DNA of 64,000 nucleotides from Ochotona curzoniae (GCF_017591425.1 NW_024466459.1:5332001-5396000), one strand, 5' to 3'. Positions 49,452-61,800 are shown, numbered from the stretch's first letter. Numbers and translations are program-made. Notes: generated by a model not told the origin, from the sequence alone.

Positions 49452-51691
49452 AAAACATCTCTTGAAATCACCAGAGAGGTTTTATTAGCACTAATTAGAC
49501 TCTCATACAAATACACAATGAGTGGTATGGAAGCTCTCTTCAACCTAGTGCTGAAGGGCTCAGTGGGATGCTGTGCTCTCAAAACAAGAAAGATGGCTGA
49601 ACATATTATTGGTGGAGGAGAAAAGATTGTGAAATGAGATCCAGAACGGCTTGATATAGGGTGAAAATCTTTGTACACTATGTATCTTTGACGAATGACG
49701 CATTGACAATAGAGAATTTAGAACATAAGCAATAGCAAAGACTCTGTCAAAGAAGTGTGCACCCCCATAAAAACCCAGATAACCCCTAGGCATGTTGCTC
49801 AAACAATGTTCTTGAATGAAATTGTAAACATCTCACCTAATATCTCACTTCTGGGTAGCTTTTCATAATAATGTGAAGTTTCTGCCACTTTATGGATGAT
49901 CGGTAGAATATCGGTGCATTCTATCCACATCGCACCTGCCAACATTGGATTCTAGGAAGCCTCCTCAAGATCCCCCTGTCCTCACATACACGATCCTCGT
50001 GTTTACACACTCAGATTCTCAACCGTCCCACAACAAATTTCAATACAACATTCACTAACTGAACAAAAGGAAGGTGAATGATGTTTCTGAGTATAAATTG
50101 CTCACATGTAACATGAATTTTGGAAGAAACATTTGAACCTTTATTTTCCCTAATGATGCTTTGCTCATATGCATGGATTCATGTCAACGTTTTCTGCTCA
50201 CTAACACTCACAGGATCCTGGATCATTCGGCATGTGTTGTTAAACACGAGAGAATACATGGGATTGTAAACTCGGCTTGCATTGTAGTGATGCTGAGCAA
50301 AGATATATAGTAGAAATGGCACCTCAGGAAACAAAAACACACTGGAGATGCTTCTTTCAAGGTGTAACACTAAGAAACACATGAAATTGTGTTGGGTGAG
50401 GACTTAGTTAAAATCATTCCACTGATGCCAACTGGAGCCTCTTCCTGGCAGTACTCAGAGAAAATGCTAGATAAAGCATTGGAACATATGCTTATGCATG
50501 CATGCATTCATATCAACTGTATTCATTGCAATAAAAAACACATCGCATCTCTAGAAAAAATAAACTGCAGTGTGGAGACCTGTCAAAGACCATGTGCATA
50601 TTACCATTCACTATTTTAAAAATGCTCTTTACCCTCATTTGCTTTTACGGTCAACACGGGAGGACATGTATATTTTTGCAGTATCTTCCTGGGTTCTTTT
50701 TCGTGTCTTATTGACAGTTTACTGGAAGGACAATTTGGCTGCATGAGCTTCCCCTTTGAGGCCACCAAAACAGCAATTTCTGTCATTCTGTTGTTCCCGA
50801 ACAGCAGCAGATTGGAATTTGTTTATTCTGCACCCTGCGGGACAGAACAAGTTGTTGTGTCTCATTAATTTCTTTTTTAATTTCAAAGAAGAAAAGAAAG
50901 AGAAAGATCAGGCTTTAGGCTATGCAAAAAAAAAAAAAAAAAAAAAAAAAGGAAAGAAAAGAAAAAGCAAGCATTCAGCACAGTAAATAAATCAGCCTGA
51001 ATCTAATAAAGTTCTTTTTGGCTGCAACAAAGCAACTTTGCAGACTGATAGCCATATTCCTGAATTTGGTTAGGAGTTGCATAACACATAGGTAGGCCAA
51101 AAAAAGGACCAATAAATCAATCTTTACTAAACATAAAATGAGAGTTGGCCAAGTTAATGAAGAAAAAGAAGAAGCTGAAACGCATGCATGAAATTTCCAC
51201 ATTAAAAACTCATTGCTCTTGCCTGGGTCCTGAAGCTAGTTTGAAAGGAAATAGACAATTCTATAATTTCAGCAAAAATGTTTATGGTACATTGTACAAG
51301 TTCACCCAAACATTCTCTCCCAAGTTTTTTTTTTTAAATGCAGCATTTCTTACCCCAACAAAGGGGCTGCTGAAAAGATGTCTTTTTAGCTATTTTCAGA
51401 ACATTCTGGATTCTAATTAGGAGGATTACATATACTTTGACTTTCCAACCCCCCTTCTCCATCACACAGCTCTTCATTGGCCTTCCCCAACTTTATTATA
51501 TCACATGTTTCTTGGGAACACATTGTTTGAAATATATGGTCTCTACACTCAATGCGATTTGGTCAGCTTTTAAAAAAACAAACTCAGAAATGTAGAAATT
51601 AAATTAGAAACATGTTTAGCTGTAAGCAACTGCTTATGCTGCATTGTCCTTAAGCAAGTGATATATTGCTGGGAGAAAAACAGCTAATGCC
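49452..51691. other. repeat-poor unique DNA
   Basis: Apart from a 25-base A-run at 50926-50950, no repeat is recognised. The part from about 50750 is treated separately as a possible conserved non-coding block. Sense and antisense frames at 49415-49678 mirror each other and are not recognised. Confidence 0.45.
50926..50950. repeat. poly(A) run, 25 bases
   Basis: It continues into a GAAA-rich purine stretch to 50968. Confidence 0.95.
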
Positions 51692-51728
51692 TGGTTAATG
51701 CCAAATTAAATTTGGTTAATGCCAAATT
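51692..51728. repeat. 16-bp direct repeat, 21-bp spacing
   Basis: 'tggttaatgccaaatt' occurs at 51692 and again at 51713, joined by AT-rich bases. A partial third copy ('gctaatgcc') precedes at 51683. Confidence 0.95.
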
Positions 51729-51960
51729 TGTGTTAACTATATCAGTATTCCAGCATGACTGCCTGTTTTTCTTTCTCCCTAAAGATATATGGGGAACAGA
51801 TACCAGCACATGACAGATGGGGTCGAGCGACCTGTGCCTGAGCAGACAAGGGACCTGGGCAGGGAGAGAATGTGACAGGTGAGAAGTGACTTCTAGAGGA
51901 CTTCCACCAAGCAGTCTTGGGAAACTCCTTTTTCAGGATGCAGTCCCTCTGGGTGAGCTG

Positions 51961-52712
51961 AAGAACCAAGACAAGGAGCAGCCCAGGCTAGGACGGGTTA
52001 CAGTACTTGCTGGCATATGTGTGGGCTAGGTCTGAGGGTGGGCCAGGGTGGGCCAGTTCATTACACCTACTGGCAGATGTGAGAACCAGGGACTGGGTGC
52101 AGGACAGGCTAGGCTAGACCATAACACCACTCAGTTCACATTAGGGCTGGGAATAGGAACTGGCAGGACTGGGTTAGGCTGCAGCACCCACTAGCATGAG
52201 CTAGGACTGGGGGCAGCCCAGGCTGAGTGAGGCTGCAGCACCTGCCAGTGAATGCCAAGGTGAGTCAAAATATGCCAGACTGAGCCCCAGCACTTACCAG
52301 CACACTTAAGCCCTAGGAAGAGTGGCAAGCCAAGTAGAGGGTGCTTTGAAGACTCCCCTGCTAGACCACTATTGACATTTGTGAGCATGAGAGCTGGGAC
52401 TGGGGGCAGACCAGACTAGCAAGGCTACAAAACCCATTGGCCTGCATGTGAGGTGGATTAGAGGGAGAGCCAGGCTAGGGTAAGCAGCCATATCCACTGG
52501 TGCATGCATGAGCCGGAGTAAGTAATGGCTGGTTGGGCTTTGCCGCAGCACTGGAAGCAGGTGCTGGAACTGGGGCGGGTGGATGTCCTGTCAGGCTAGA
52601 CCACAGAACATCTTGAAAAGTGCGAGATCCAGGGCTGGGAGTGAACCTAGTAGAGATACTGGGGGCACCCCTCTGACAAGCTGCAGCTCTCACCAATTAG
52701 CATGACAACCAG
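51961..52712. repeat. degenerate minisatellite, units of about 60 bp
   Basis: Units are anchored by motifs such as 'ggctgcagcacccactagca', 'tacagtacttgctggcatat' and 'ggctacaaaacccattggcc'. The first four units (51961, 52021, 52081, 52141) are exactly 60 bases apart. Later units start near 52201, 52256, 52308 (disrupted), 52389, 52450 and 52510, with two poorer ones to about 52712. The array is G-rich on the plus strand. Minus-strand frames at 52191-52696 (alanine-, proline- and serine-rich) are by-products of the repeat. Confidence 0.85.
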
Positions 52713-54059
52713 GCCTGCAAACACTGTTGAGGGTTGGTTTAGCACAAGGCAAGGTTATGTGTGTCCCTCCAAATCAGCTCTGGGATAGAGGGCTCCAGTA
52801 ATGTGCTGAGGGAATCAAGGAGAACAAGGCAGAATCAGCCCAGAAAGCTGCAATTCTAGCACGAAAGAAACAAAACAACAACCAAAAACACCCCACCTTT
52901 ATTTTGAACCCTTTAAAGTGAAAAAAAAGACTTATCAAACAAACAAACAAACAAACAAAAATCAATGATTTTCTGGGGCCCAATTCTCCTATTTTTATAG
53001 CTCTCATTGAGAATGTTTTTGGTCAGTCCACAGAAATAAAAGCATTCCTGTGTAAGTTGCAGGTCAGTTTCCGGGATGGCTTTGCACTGTTCACACTCTT
53101 GGTGGAGAGCCCCCCTTTTGACACCCCTTTCTTTGAATGAGTGAGACACAGAAAGGTGATGGGATGCCACTTCTGTAACAATACATAAGTATGCAATGTT
53201 GTAGCTCATCTTGGTTGAGGACCACATCCATTGCTACGTCTGATCAAGTAGTTCCCTACGTTTTAAACTGCCCTTCAGAGAAGTTCCTGTGAAGTCAGGG
53301 CCACGTCATGGCAAGAACCTGTGATTCTCTGAGAGCCCCTCCCCCTTCCATAACCTCATTATGGAAATACACTCTTCCCAAGTTGAACCTTGATATTAAA
53401 CTTCATCCTAGTCAGAACTTTGGAAACTTTTGCAACCATGAAATAGAGTACCCAGCTAAGCAACAAAATTCTTCCCACATAAACAGTGGCATTATACACG
53501 AGTTGCTCTAGTTGCTAAGTATCTGATCACTGTTATGTAACTAGATAGCCAATAGAGTGCAGATTAAGCAAGAGGAAATTCAACTGCATGGATTTTCTTT
53601 TGCCTGAAAGCTACCATTCCATTCACTAAAAATTATTTCAAGTACGTTTTTTTTTCTGCCTGAAGAATGCAGATAGCAGCAGAAGAAATATACAGGCTTC
53701 CACTGTTCATATCTCCAACTGAAGTAAATTTTGCTCAGTGTTTCAGAGCAAAGGCACTCTGACCTCAAAGCGTCTCTGTTACCTCTTCTATTGGCCAGGC
53801 ATCTGCAGAGAGGGACAGATCAGTGACCCCCTGGATGCTCTCTGGCACAATATGTTCCCAAATGCAAGGCTCATTTTTTTTTTTTTTTTTTAATGCAGAA
53901 GCAGAAATAGGAGAGAACCCTGCAGCTGAAGGCAGCTGGAATTTTAACTTCTACAAATCTTCCAGTTCATGACTTTCCTTCTTTTGAGAGATACCGAGCC
54001 TAAACAGACAAAGTCAAACTCTCAACCAGTGGCTGACAGGCTTACTCTATTAAAGTTCA
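52713..54059. other. unique DNA with a CAAA microsatellite
   Basis: (CAAA) units occur at 52936-52960 and a T-run at 53873-53891. No exon or named repeat is recognised; frames here are short. Confidence 0.45.
52936..52960. repeat. (CAAA)6 microsatellite
   Basis: Six AAAC/CAAA units. Confidence 0.95.
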
Positions 54060-54700
54060 GTGTCAACCTGATTAGGGCTAACGGGTCTTTCTGTGAAGAA
54101 GTTTCTGAAAGAGTTGCATGTTCCACCTGGTAAGTGAATAAAGATCACCATCGTTAATGTGGATGACCATGATATTTTGATATGAAAGCCTGAAGTGACC
54201 AAAAAGATGGTGGGGGAAGGGTGTTAACTTTCTTTCTGGGATGTGACACTCCTCCTGCATTTGGGTCTGAGTGCTGTGGCTCTGAGGCTTAGCACTAACT
54301 CCCTTTGTTCTGCGGCATTTGGGCGGGGACAAGGAGGGGGCCACCTGCTTCCCTGGGCCTCCAACTTGCTGCGGGTAGATTGTGAGCTTTCTCAGCCTCT
54401 GTAGGAGCAGGAGATGACGTCTTATCTCTATGATTTATCCACTACCATCATCTCTGTCTATTTGATGACTTAGCTACTGTGTATTTCTGTTGCTTCCATT
54501 ATCTATATCTCTATATATCATCTATCACTCTGTTATACATCTAATTATCTGTCACCATCTATGATGTCCTTCTATTGTGACTCTATTACCAATCATGTTA
54601 TCTGTTATTTATCTTTTCTAGCATCTTTCGCCTGTCATTACCTGGGTTTGTCTAGAGAACCTCAGCAAATTTCCAATAAAGCGAATCTTCAAGGCTTTGT
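54060..54700 (+). repeat. unnamed ancient eutherian repeat
   Basis: The order 'agtgtcaacctgattagggc', 'aaagatcaccatcgttaatg', 'ggcctccaacttgctgcggg', 'tagattgtgagctttctcag', 'tctctatatatcatctatca' and 'gggtttgtctagagaacctc' parallels a common mammalian repeat. That repeat begins with 'gtgtcaacttgac' and ends with 'tctctggagaaccctgacta'. I cannot name the family with certainty. Its tail has grown into a degenerate ATCT microsatellite (54430-54560). Confidence 0.55.
54430..54560. repeat. degenerate (ATCT)n short tandem repeat
   Basis: Repeated ATCT, CATC and TATC units with many interruptions, located where the ancient repeat normally carries a TATC/TATA-rich stretch. Confidence 0.6.
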
Positions 54701-57700
54701 TTTCCATATGGTCCCTGTTGCAATCATCAACTCTGCTGACATAGCAGAGAAATAGCTACAGATAATACATAAGCAGACATGACAGGGTTTTCTCCCACAT
54801 TTTTTTTTTTTTGCTGTACAAAATTTTGTTTTTGTACATTGATATTTTATTTCTTATCATCTTTACATGCTAATAAGTCAGTTTTTTTTTCCTTTGACTT
54901 AAAAGTATCTTTTAAAATCTTGAAAACATCCATGGCTAAGGGACCTATATAACAGCGGGTGAGTTAGGTTGCATTCCAAAAATTGCTCTGTGTCCACACT
55001 ACTGAGGTAATTCCAGTGACATTCAATGTTCATCACAGTTTCAAAATTCACTCCGCTAGATTCTCATTCATTAAAAATAAGCATAAGAATAAGTGGCATT
55101 GAGACATCCCAGGAGAATATCTGGATACAAACAACAGATACATTTCTATTAAAATAAACATTATCGGAGCAGGATGTTTTAGAGGGTAGACTTATTGTTT
55201 TATTCTGTCATTCTAAAAACTGAAGAGAAGCATCAGGTGTAGGTAAGGTCTGTTATCATAACGGCCAAAGTTCTTGGGTAGGGACTGATTGATTTTTAGT
55301 CTATTTGTTCCTGGATTTAGAAGGATTTCTATAAACGTGGAGCTTGAGGTGTTTCAGGAATGAAGTGACACATATATCAGCTAGGCTAGTCATACTCCTT
55401 CTGCTGCATACTTTTCTGGCTGTACTTTTCTCCCAGTATGCCATCCTGACAACAAGGTAACTTTGTCTGAACAGAACACAACTATAGGCGCACCTGAGAA
55501 TGCATAACCTTGCACAGGCAATGGCGCTCACTGTGTAAAAGACTGATGCTGCCATTTGGAAAAGACTTAATATATGAGGAGAAAAAAAATCATAAAGCTG
55601 GGGATAAAAGCACCATGGGCTATAAGCAAACATTGCCTTTATGATCCATATGTTTTCCTGCTTATTTCTGAGTCTCCTATGAAAGGAAGTATGTGGGGAG
55701 GGAACAAAGAAGAATGAGCCAGCTCTAAGGCTGACCCTGTATAATGGATCCCTCTGGTTGCAAGGCCCCTTCTTCATGCAGTAATGGAGCTGCTTGCTTT
55801 TCGTTATGAGGACAACACTGCCCCAGAGCTCTCTTCCCACTTTGGAATTGCCCGAGGCTCACTCTACACTCTGCGTGATCATTAATACAGATGTGCCCTC
55901 ATTCTTTTGTGAGGAATCATCTAGACTGTCTTTTACTCAGGGCATCTATCCCAAGTTCCCCTCCTAAATCACAAAAGGTTTAAAATAACGTTTCAAAAGA
56001 GTCAGATGACAGTATCTCCTGGCATGTTACAAATTCACAGTCTTCGTTTACAGCAAGTGAAAGTAACTAAAGCAGTAGCAGCGTTTGTTTTTCATAGACA
56101 TAATAAGTACAAGATAGAGAAGGAAAATCAGAGAAACGTAAGTTCCAAACATGAAAAAACAATCTCAGGACCATCTTTGCATTCTTTTTGATTCTGTACA
56201 GACCAATGTTCAAGCCACCTATTAACTGATGATGTAGCAGAAGCCCACACAAGAACATCAGCAAGCCATTTTGAACATCCCTCCCATTGCAGTATTTGAC
56301 AGTGAATACTTATTGAATGTTAATGAGTGACACTCAACATCAATTGGGAAGGAGCCTGCGCTTTCTGAGGTCAGCTGATGTCACACACTCTATAGACATT
56401 ATTTTTGTCTTTATCAGCTGAAGACCTGGATTAAGAGCAGGATATTGGGACATAACTACAGACACTTAAATAAACCTGTAGGGGAGTAGAAAATGATTTA
56501 TTATCAGACCGCTTATGGAAATGACTTTCTAAAATGTCCTGGCAATTTGTCACAGGTTGCCCCATTAGTGAGAGGATGTACTAAATGGATTGGATGTTTT
56601 ATTTTTCATATGTCAAAAACGAATCTTCGTGTTTCTATGGTTTTACATGAGGGAGTATTTATGCAGGGGAAACCCAGTGGCATACTCAAGAGTAAAAGCA
56701 AGAAGGTAATACTGTTTCTTTTTTCCTATTGATCCAAGGAAGAGGAAGAAGGACAGAGAGCAGAGGGAGTGGAGCCTCCTTATGTCCCAATTGAAATGCA
56801 GATGCACCCACACTGGTAATGAGGGAAGAAGGTAGACGTTGTTTAAAAAGCAGGTAGATTCTCTGGGATAGTGTGTCTTTCTTACCATGTCTGGATAGGC
56901 TTCTCAGATTAGGTATGAAACTAGTATCCATATACACACAGGGAACCAGTAGGCTTAGGCTGCTCCAAGGACAGTGGCATGTTACGGTGGCACCTGAGGG
57001 GTATAGTTCAAACACTCCTGGAAGAAGTAGGCCCAGAATTTGGCCTGCTGAGATTCAAGTAGGTAATGCTATTTTAAAACTATGTTGTCAAATACCTTCA
57101 CATTCCATCCCAAGTAGCATTTTCCTAAATCAAACTGTTTCATTGACGTACATTAGCAAGCAACTCTTTTATGCAAAAGTTTTATAGGCTATAATTAATT
57201 CTGAAGACAGTTTGTTCAACAAAGGAAGGGATTGTCCTAAAAACTGTCCTATGGAAAGGAAAGTGTCATAAATCAGAAACCTCCAACTTTATACCAGTGA
57301 AGACAGACAGTCCTCCCGGCTACCAGTGACTCACAGTTAAGTGGTCTTTCAGTAGCACCAAGTGGTAAGTGCACACTGGCATTTTGGGAGTTTTAAGCCT
57401 TGTTCTTGCTATTGGTTTCTTTATCCATTCTCTTACTCTACAGAACTTGAGAAGCTTAGAAAACATATTCATTACAAAAAATAATTAATACTTGGGAGAA
57501 TCAGGCCAAGCTAATTAAGTAAAAAAATAATAATAATGCTACAAGAAAAATTAACTTAGATAAAAATGGATCCTGTTCCATTTCATACTAACATTAGATA
57601 GAGACAATACATTTGGCTCAGAGTTTTCTAGTACCTGTTGGATAACCAACAAGAACACCAACGTGGATGTGTGTGGCCCTTCCTGTGATTGTGTGAGGGT

Positions 57701-59834
57701 GTGCATGTGTGAGGGATTTGTGTGTGTATGCATGCTTGGATACATGTCCTTGTGAGAGTGTGTGTTTGTGAAGTGTGTGAGTTAATATCTCTGTGTGCGT
57801 ATGTGTGTGTGGCAAACAAACATGACTTCTTACGCAACTGGGATCCCATCCTCTTTATGCAGGTACAGGAATAATGTTAGAGATCCCTCAGAGAGAAGAA
57901 AACTTGCCCGTGTCATATAAACTAATATACAATTTGATTTGACATTAAAATTTAATGTAAGCTATTTTTAAAAATGCTCTGATTGTGTTACAACACAATC
58001 ATGTGGAACTTGGCTTGCTGTAGTACACAGTGTCAAGTTGGTTTATGTGTAAAGATTCAATATGGGCATGTCATAAAGAACCTAGAAATTTTCTTAAGGT
58101 GTAAATGTTACAACCGATCACCCTGTTGGAGGAGACAGCACAGAAGTCCGTTCTGATTGTGTGGTAGCTGAAAAGTTACAGGAATAAAGTCCTATTCATT
58201 TTAGGGAGAAGCTCAATTTCTCCAACCCAACTATGGGAGAGTTGATGTATGCTTTATCATCAGCTGTAGTCTTGTAGGACTCAGTCACGTTTCTGTTTTA
58301 GGAATCTTACCCATTGACTTTTGAGCTTGACATTTGCCTCCTGTTTTGAGCTCTTCAATGGTTAATGAAATACCAATCTTTACTGCAGGGTTTGTTTCCA
58401 TTGTTCTTGACACTTGGAACCTGTTTCTCCTATAGGAAAAATAGAGCAGGGATACTAAAAGCTTAGTTCACAGCATTTATTTCCACTGCTCTTTCCTAAG
58501 CCGCACAAGCACACGTGTATCCTAAGTGTATGGCATGGTTCCATGAACATGTAAGTTACTGTAGCAAATGTCAGTGAATTCTCCAGAAAAACTGACTTCC
58601 GGATGATGATAGCATTGGCTCCACTGAGCCAATTTGCCTTTCTCCTACCCAATCTCATTGGGAATATTTATCTTTTATGAGTTACAGAAAAGATTCTTGG
58701 CCTTAGAGGAGAGACACATGAGCAAATTGACTCCGTTGGGATTACACTGGCTGCTTCTGGTCATGCCATCTACTTGGATTAATTTTCTCTTCCTCATGCC
58801 TTCAAGTATTGGAAATTATCTAATGAAGAAAATCATCATTCATTGAATATTTATTAAGAAGCTCAGGGGTCATTGCTGCTCTTCCCCTTTCTCTGATAAG
58901 TGGTTTAAAAAAAAAGATTGGGAAACAATTTTACTGTATTTGAATGTATTGCGCATATCAAGCTGCTGTGTTCTCTGGCCCTGTTTCCATTGGTCATACA
59001 TTTCAACTTTAAAATTAAATGTAGCAGTAAAAGATGACTCTTCTACAAAGGTGAATGGCGGTAAGGTTTAGCAGCCCTAATATCAGGATGCATGTTATCC
59101 AGGTGTGATGACACATATGGAAAGGACAACGCAGTGATGGCAGAAAGACTTGTCTGTTTTCTCAGACAGCCTTTATGGCTTGAATCCAGTATTTAATGAA
59201 GAAACTTGGACTAAGGTATTTGCTAATACATGCCATAAGATAATGTTTATGGAGATGACAGAGACCTTGGGGAGTTCTTGTCCCACTTTCTTGGTTGGAG
59301 GTCAGAGAACATATACAGAAATAGCATTGGAAATGATGAAAACACATGGCATGGAAGCCAGCCAATCAGAATGGGCTGTAGCAGTTGCTCTGAAACAAGA
59401 TTTTGGAAGATCTTCATTGTTCCAGATGCTACCCCTATTGGTTGCTGGACACAAAGTAGCAAGACAGTACAGAACCCCACATGGGGCCAAGGAAGTGGGC
59501 GTGTTGAGAGAGACATCAGGAAGCCAAGGGCAACAGTGATATATCACATGATGTGGATATATTCCAATCTTAAACAATTCATGCAAACCTGGCAGAGGAG
59601 GTGATTCCAAAATCAGCCCAAGTATATTCACTCTGCTAGAATGCCGTGTTTCTTTCTGGGGTATTCACCTAACACAGCTTTCTTCATGCATTTATCTGGA
59701 ATGGTTCTGGCTGAACCACTTACTTTATGGACTCTTAAACAGAAGGTACTTGAAAACGTTGGTTTCCATCTATCTCCCCTTTTCTAAATAATATTGCCAA
59801 TGGGAATGAAATAAAGAAAACCTGGAGTTTTAGA
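54701..59834. other. 5.1 kb mostly unique DNA
   Basis: No SINE or LINE is named with confidence. A T-run lies at 54801-54813 and a TG-rich low-complexity stretch at 57668-57813. The longest open frame of the window (55301-55840, minus) and a cluster of overlapping frames at 59150-59631 fall here. Neither has a recognisable product. Confidence 0.45.
57668..57813. repeat. degenerate TG-rich low-complexity stretch
   Basis: Short GTGT runs alternate with GAGTG, GCATG and similar units. The minus-strand His/Thr-rich translations at 57551-57849 come from it. Confidence 0.8.
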
Positions 59835-60030
59835 GTGAGACAGACAGAGATCCTACCAAGATCACAAGCCTTTTGTCATAGGCCATGGCTGTGTGCCTAT
59901 TAAATAACCCTAAGCCCACCTATTTTCCTAGCTGTGAAGATGGCTCCTTGTGAGAATTTATAAGGATGATTTTTTGGGATAATGTCTAGCACAAAGTAAA
60001 TGTTCATAAATATTTTGTCATTCACTGATC
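59835..60030 (+). repeat. MIR SINE, plus strand
   Basis: 'ctagctgtgaagatggctcc', 'ttgtgagaatttataaggat', 'gggataatgtctagcacaaa' and 'gtaaatgttcataaatattt' match the core and 3' half of MIR in sense order. Confidence 0.65.
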
Positions 60031-60136
60031 CTGTCTATTATATCATACTGCAGTGTATATTCCTCTTATCTCCATTGCCATCTCACAACAAAATTATTAG
60101 CACAGTTGCATTTAAGCCATCTTATTTTCATTGTTT

Positions 60137-60450
60137 AAAGACTTATTTTTATTTGAAAGGCAGATTTTTTTTAAAGCAAGAGAAAAAGAGATAGAAATAA
60201 GGTCTGATCACGATAGCCAGAGCTAAACTGAGCTGAAGTAGGAAGGCAGAAGGCAGGTTCCAGGAGCCAGGAGCTTCTTCCGAGTCTCCCACATTGGTAC
60301 AGAGTCCCAAGGACTTGGGCTGTCCTCCATTGCCTTCCCAGGGTATAGCAGGGAGCTGGATCGGTACAGGAGCAGTTGGAACATAAACTGGCACCCGTAT
60401 GGAATGCCAATACCACGGAAAGATCTCCTGCTGCAGCACCATGCCAGCCA
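60137..60450 (-). repeat. CSINE, full length, minus strand
   Basis: Reversed tail 'aaagacttatttttatttga', then 'ccaggagccaggagcttctt', 'ttgggctgtcctccattgcc', 'tagcagggagctggatcggt' and 'ctggcacccgtatggaatgc', and the reversed head 'gctgcagcaccatgcc'. The three overlapping frames at 60149-60531 belong to it. Confidence 0.88.
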
Positions 60451-60537
60451 CTGATTTTCATGTTTCACAACAGAATCTAGAACAGAATCATGCACATGGT
60501 TAACTCTAGTCTTCAAATAAATGAACCTCAATGTCTA

Positions 60538-60826
60538 GAGCGAGAAAGACAGAGAGAGAGAGAGAGAGATCTTCCATTTGCTGGTTCACTCCTCAGTCAG
60601 TCACATGGCCAGAACTGTTCTAACCAAAGTGGGAAGCCACAACTTCTTCTAAGTCTTTCAAGTAGGTACAGGGGCCCAAGATCTTGGCTCATGCTCTGCT
60701 GCTTTCCCAAGCCTTTAGCTCCTTTGCACCAAGGAGCTGCATCAGAAGTGGCGGAGTCTCGGTACCCATATGGGATGCTGATACCACAAGTGGAGGTTTA
60801 GCATGCTAGGCTATTGCACTGGCCCC
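60538..60826 (-). repeat. CSINE, minus strand, different subfamily
   Basis: A GA run (60551-60569), 'ccatttgctggttcactcct', 'aagatcttggctcatgctct', 'gaagtggcggagtctcggta', 'cccatatgggatgctgatac' and 'gctattgcactggcccc' run in reverse order. The head type differs from that of the neighbouring copy at 60137. Confidence 0.85.
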
Positions 60827-61477
60827 AACGTCTTTGATGTAGATGTACAGCTTTTTCTATCACTCCAGGGTTTCATTCTCCTGTTGGAACTTTAGTTTCT
60901 CCACAGCCTTAAAATGTAAGAGAGGTAAAGAATTGTAGTACACACAGGTAACAAATAGGACCATGCGATTGATCTGATTTTTTTTTTAAATACTGCTTCC
61001 TTGGCCACTTTATAAATTCTGTTCATCTATGTTGATTAAACTTTTATGAATTACATTTCTTATACACTTCAAATGTCACCACATGAATCTCACACACCCT
61101 TTCCCAGCTTAAAAACAACTGTGGACTTTGAAGCTCCCAAAGCAAGTGTCAGACTAGCTTTCTTATTTTTTTTTTTTTTTGAACTCACACTCAATATAGC
61201 ATAAAGGTTAGGAGTGAGTGTAGTCACAAGGGCTATGTACGATTGAAATATCCATTATTTCCACTTACACTTGACTCCATTAGAACTCCATTTCTTAAAA
61301 TGAACAAAACGTTAATAATAGTAGCGACCTTCTAATACCATTTGAAGTCTACAAGATTAGTAAACATAAGGAACTTACATAGCACTTGACAAGAAATTCA
61401 TACTGGTGAAAAAAATCAGTTGTATTTTTACATGCGTTCTTTGGCTAAATCTGTTTCTAATTTTGATTCACCTACTT
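60827..61477. other. unique AT-rich DNA
   Basis: T-run at 61167-61180. Nothing else recognised. Confidence 0.45.
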
Positions 61478-61800
61478 GCATTTTATTTGAAAGAAACAGA
61501 GACAGATACAAAGGACTCTGATTTTCCATCTACTAGTTCAATCTCCAGAAGCCCGTCACATCCAAGGCTGACCCAGGCAGAGGCCAGAGGCCAGGACTTC
61601 ATTTAAGTCTCCCACAAGCGTGGCAGAAGCACAGCACCTGGGGCACATGTGTGCTTGAAAGCATTTGATGCTGGTTCCCAAGGTGTGTATGAGCAAGATA
61701 CTGGATCAGAAACAGAATGCCTATCACTTGAACGAAGCACTTCCACAAAGGATGTAGGAACCCCACACGTTGCAGTATCCACTCTACCAACTGCCTTCCT
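61478..61800 (-). repeat. older CSINE, minus strand
   Basis: Reversed tail 'ttttatttgaaagaaacaga', then 'ctactagttcaatctccaga', 'cagaggccagaggccaggac', 'catttaagtctcccacaagc', 'tactggatcagaaacagaat' and 'gcagtatccactctaccaac'. Diverged. Confidence 0.75.

Noticed and set aside
52191..52696. Proline/alanine/serine-rich minus-strand frames
   Set aside because: They are translations of the G-rich 60-bp tandem array, and frames change between units.
57551..57849. His/Thr-rich minus-strand frames
   Set aside because: They arise from the TG-rich low-complexity stretch.
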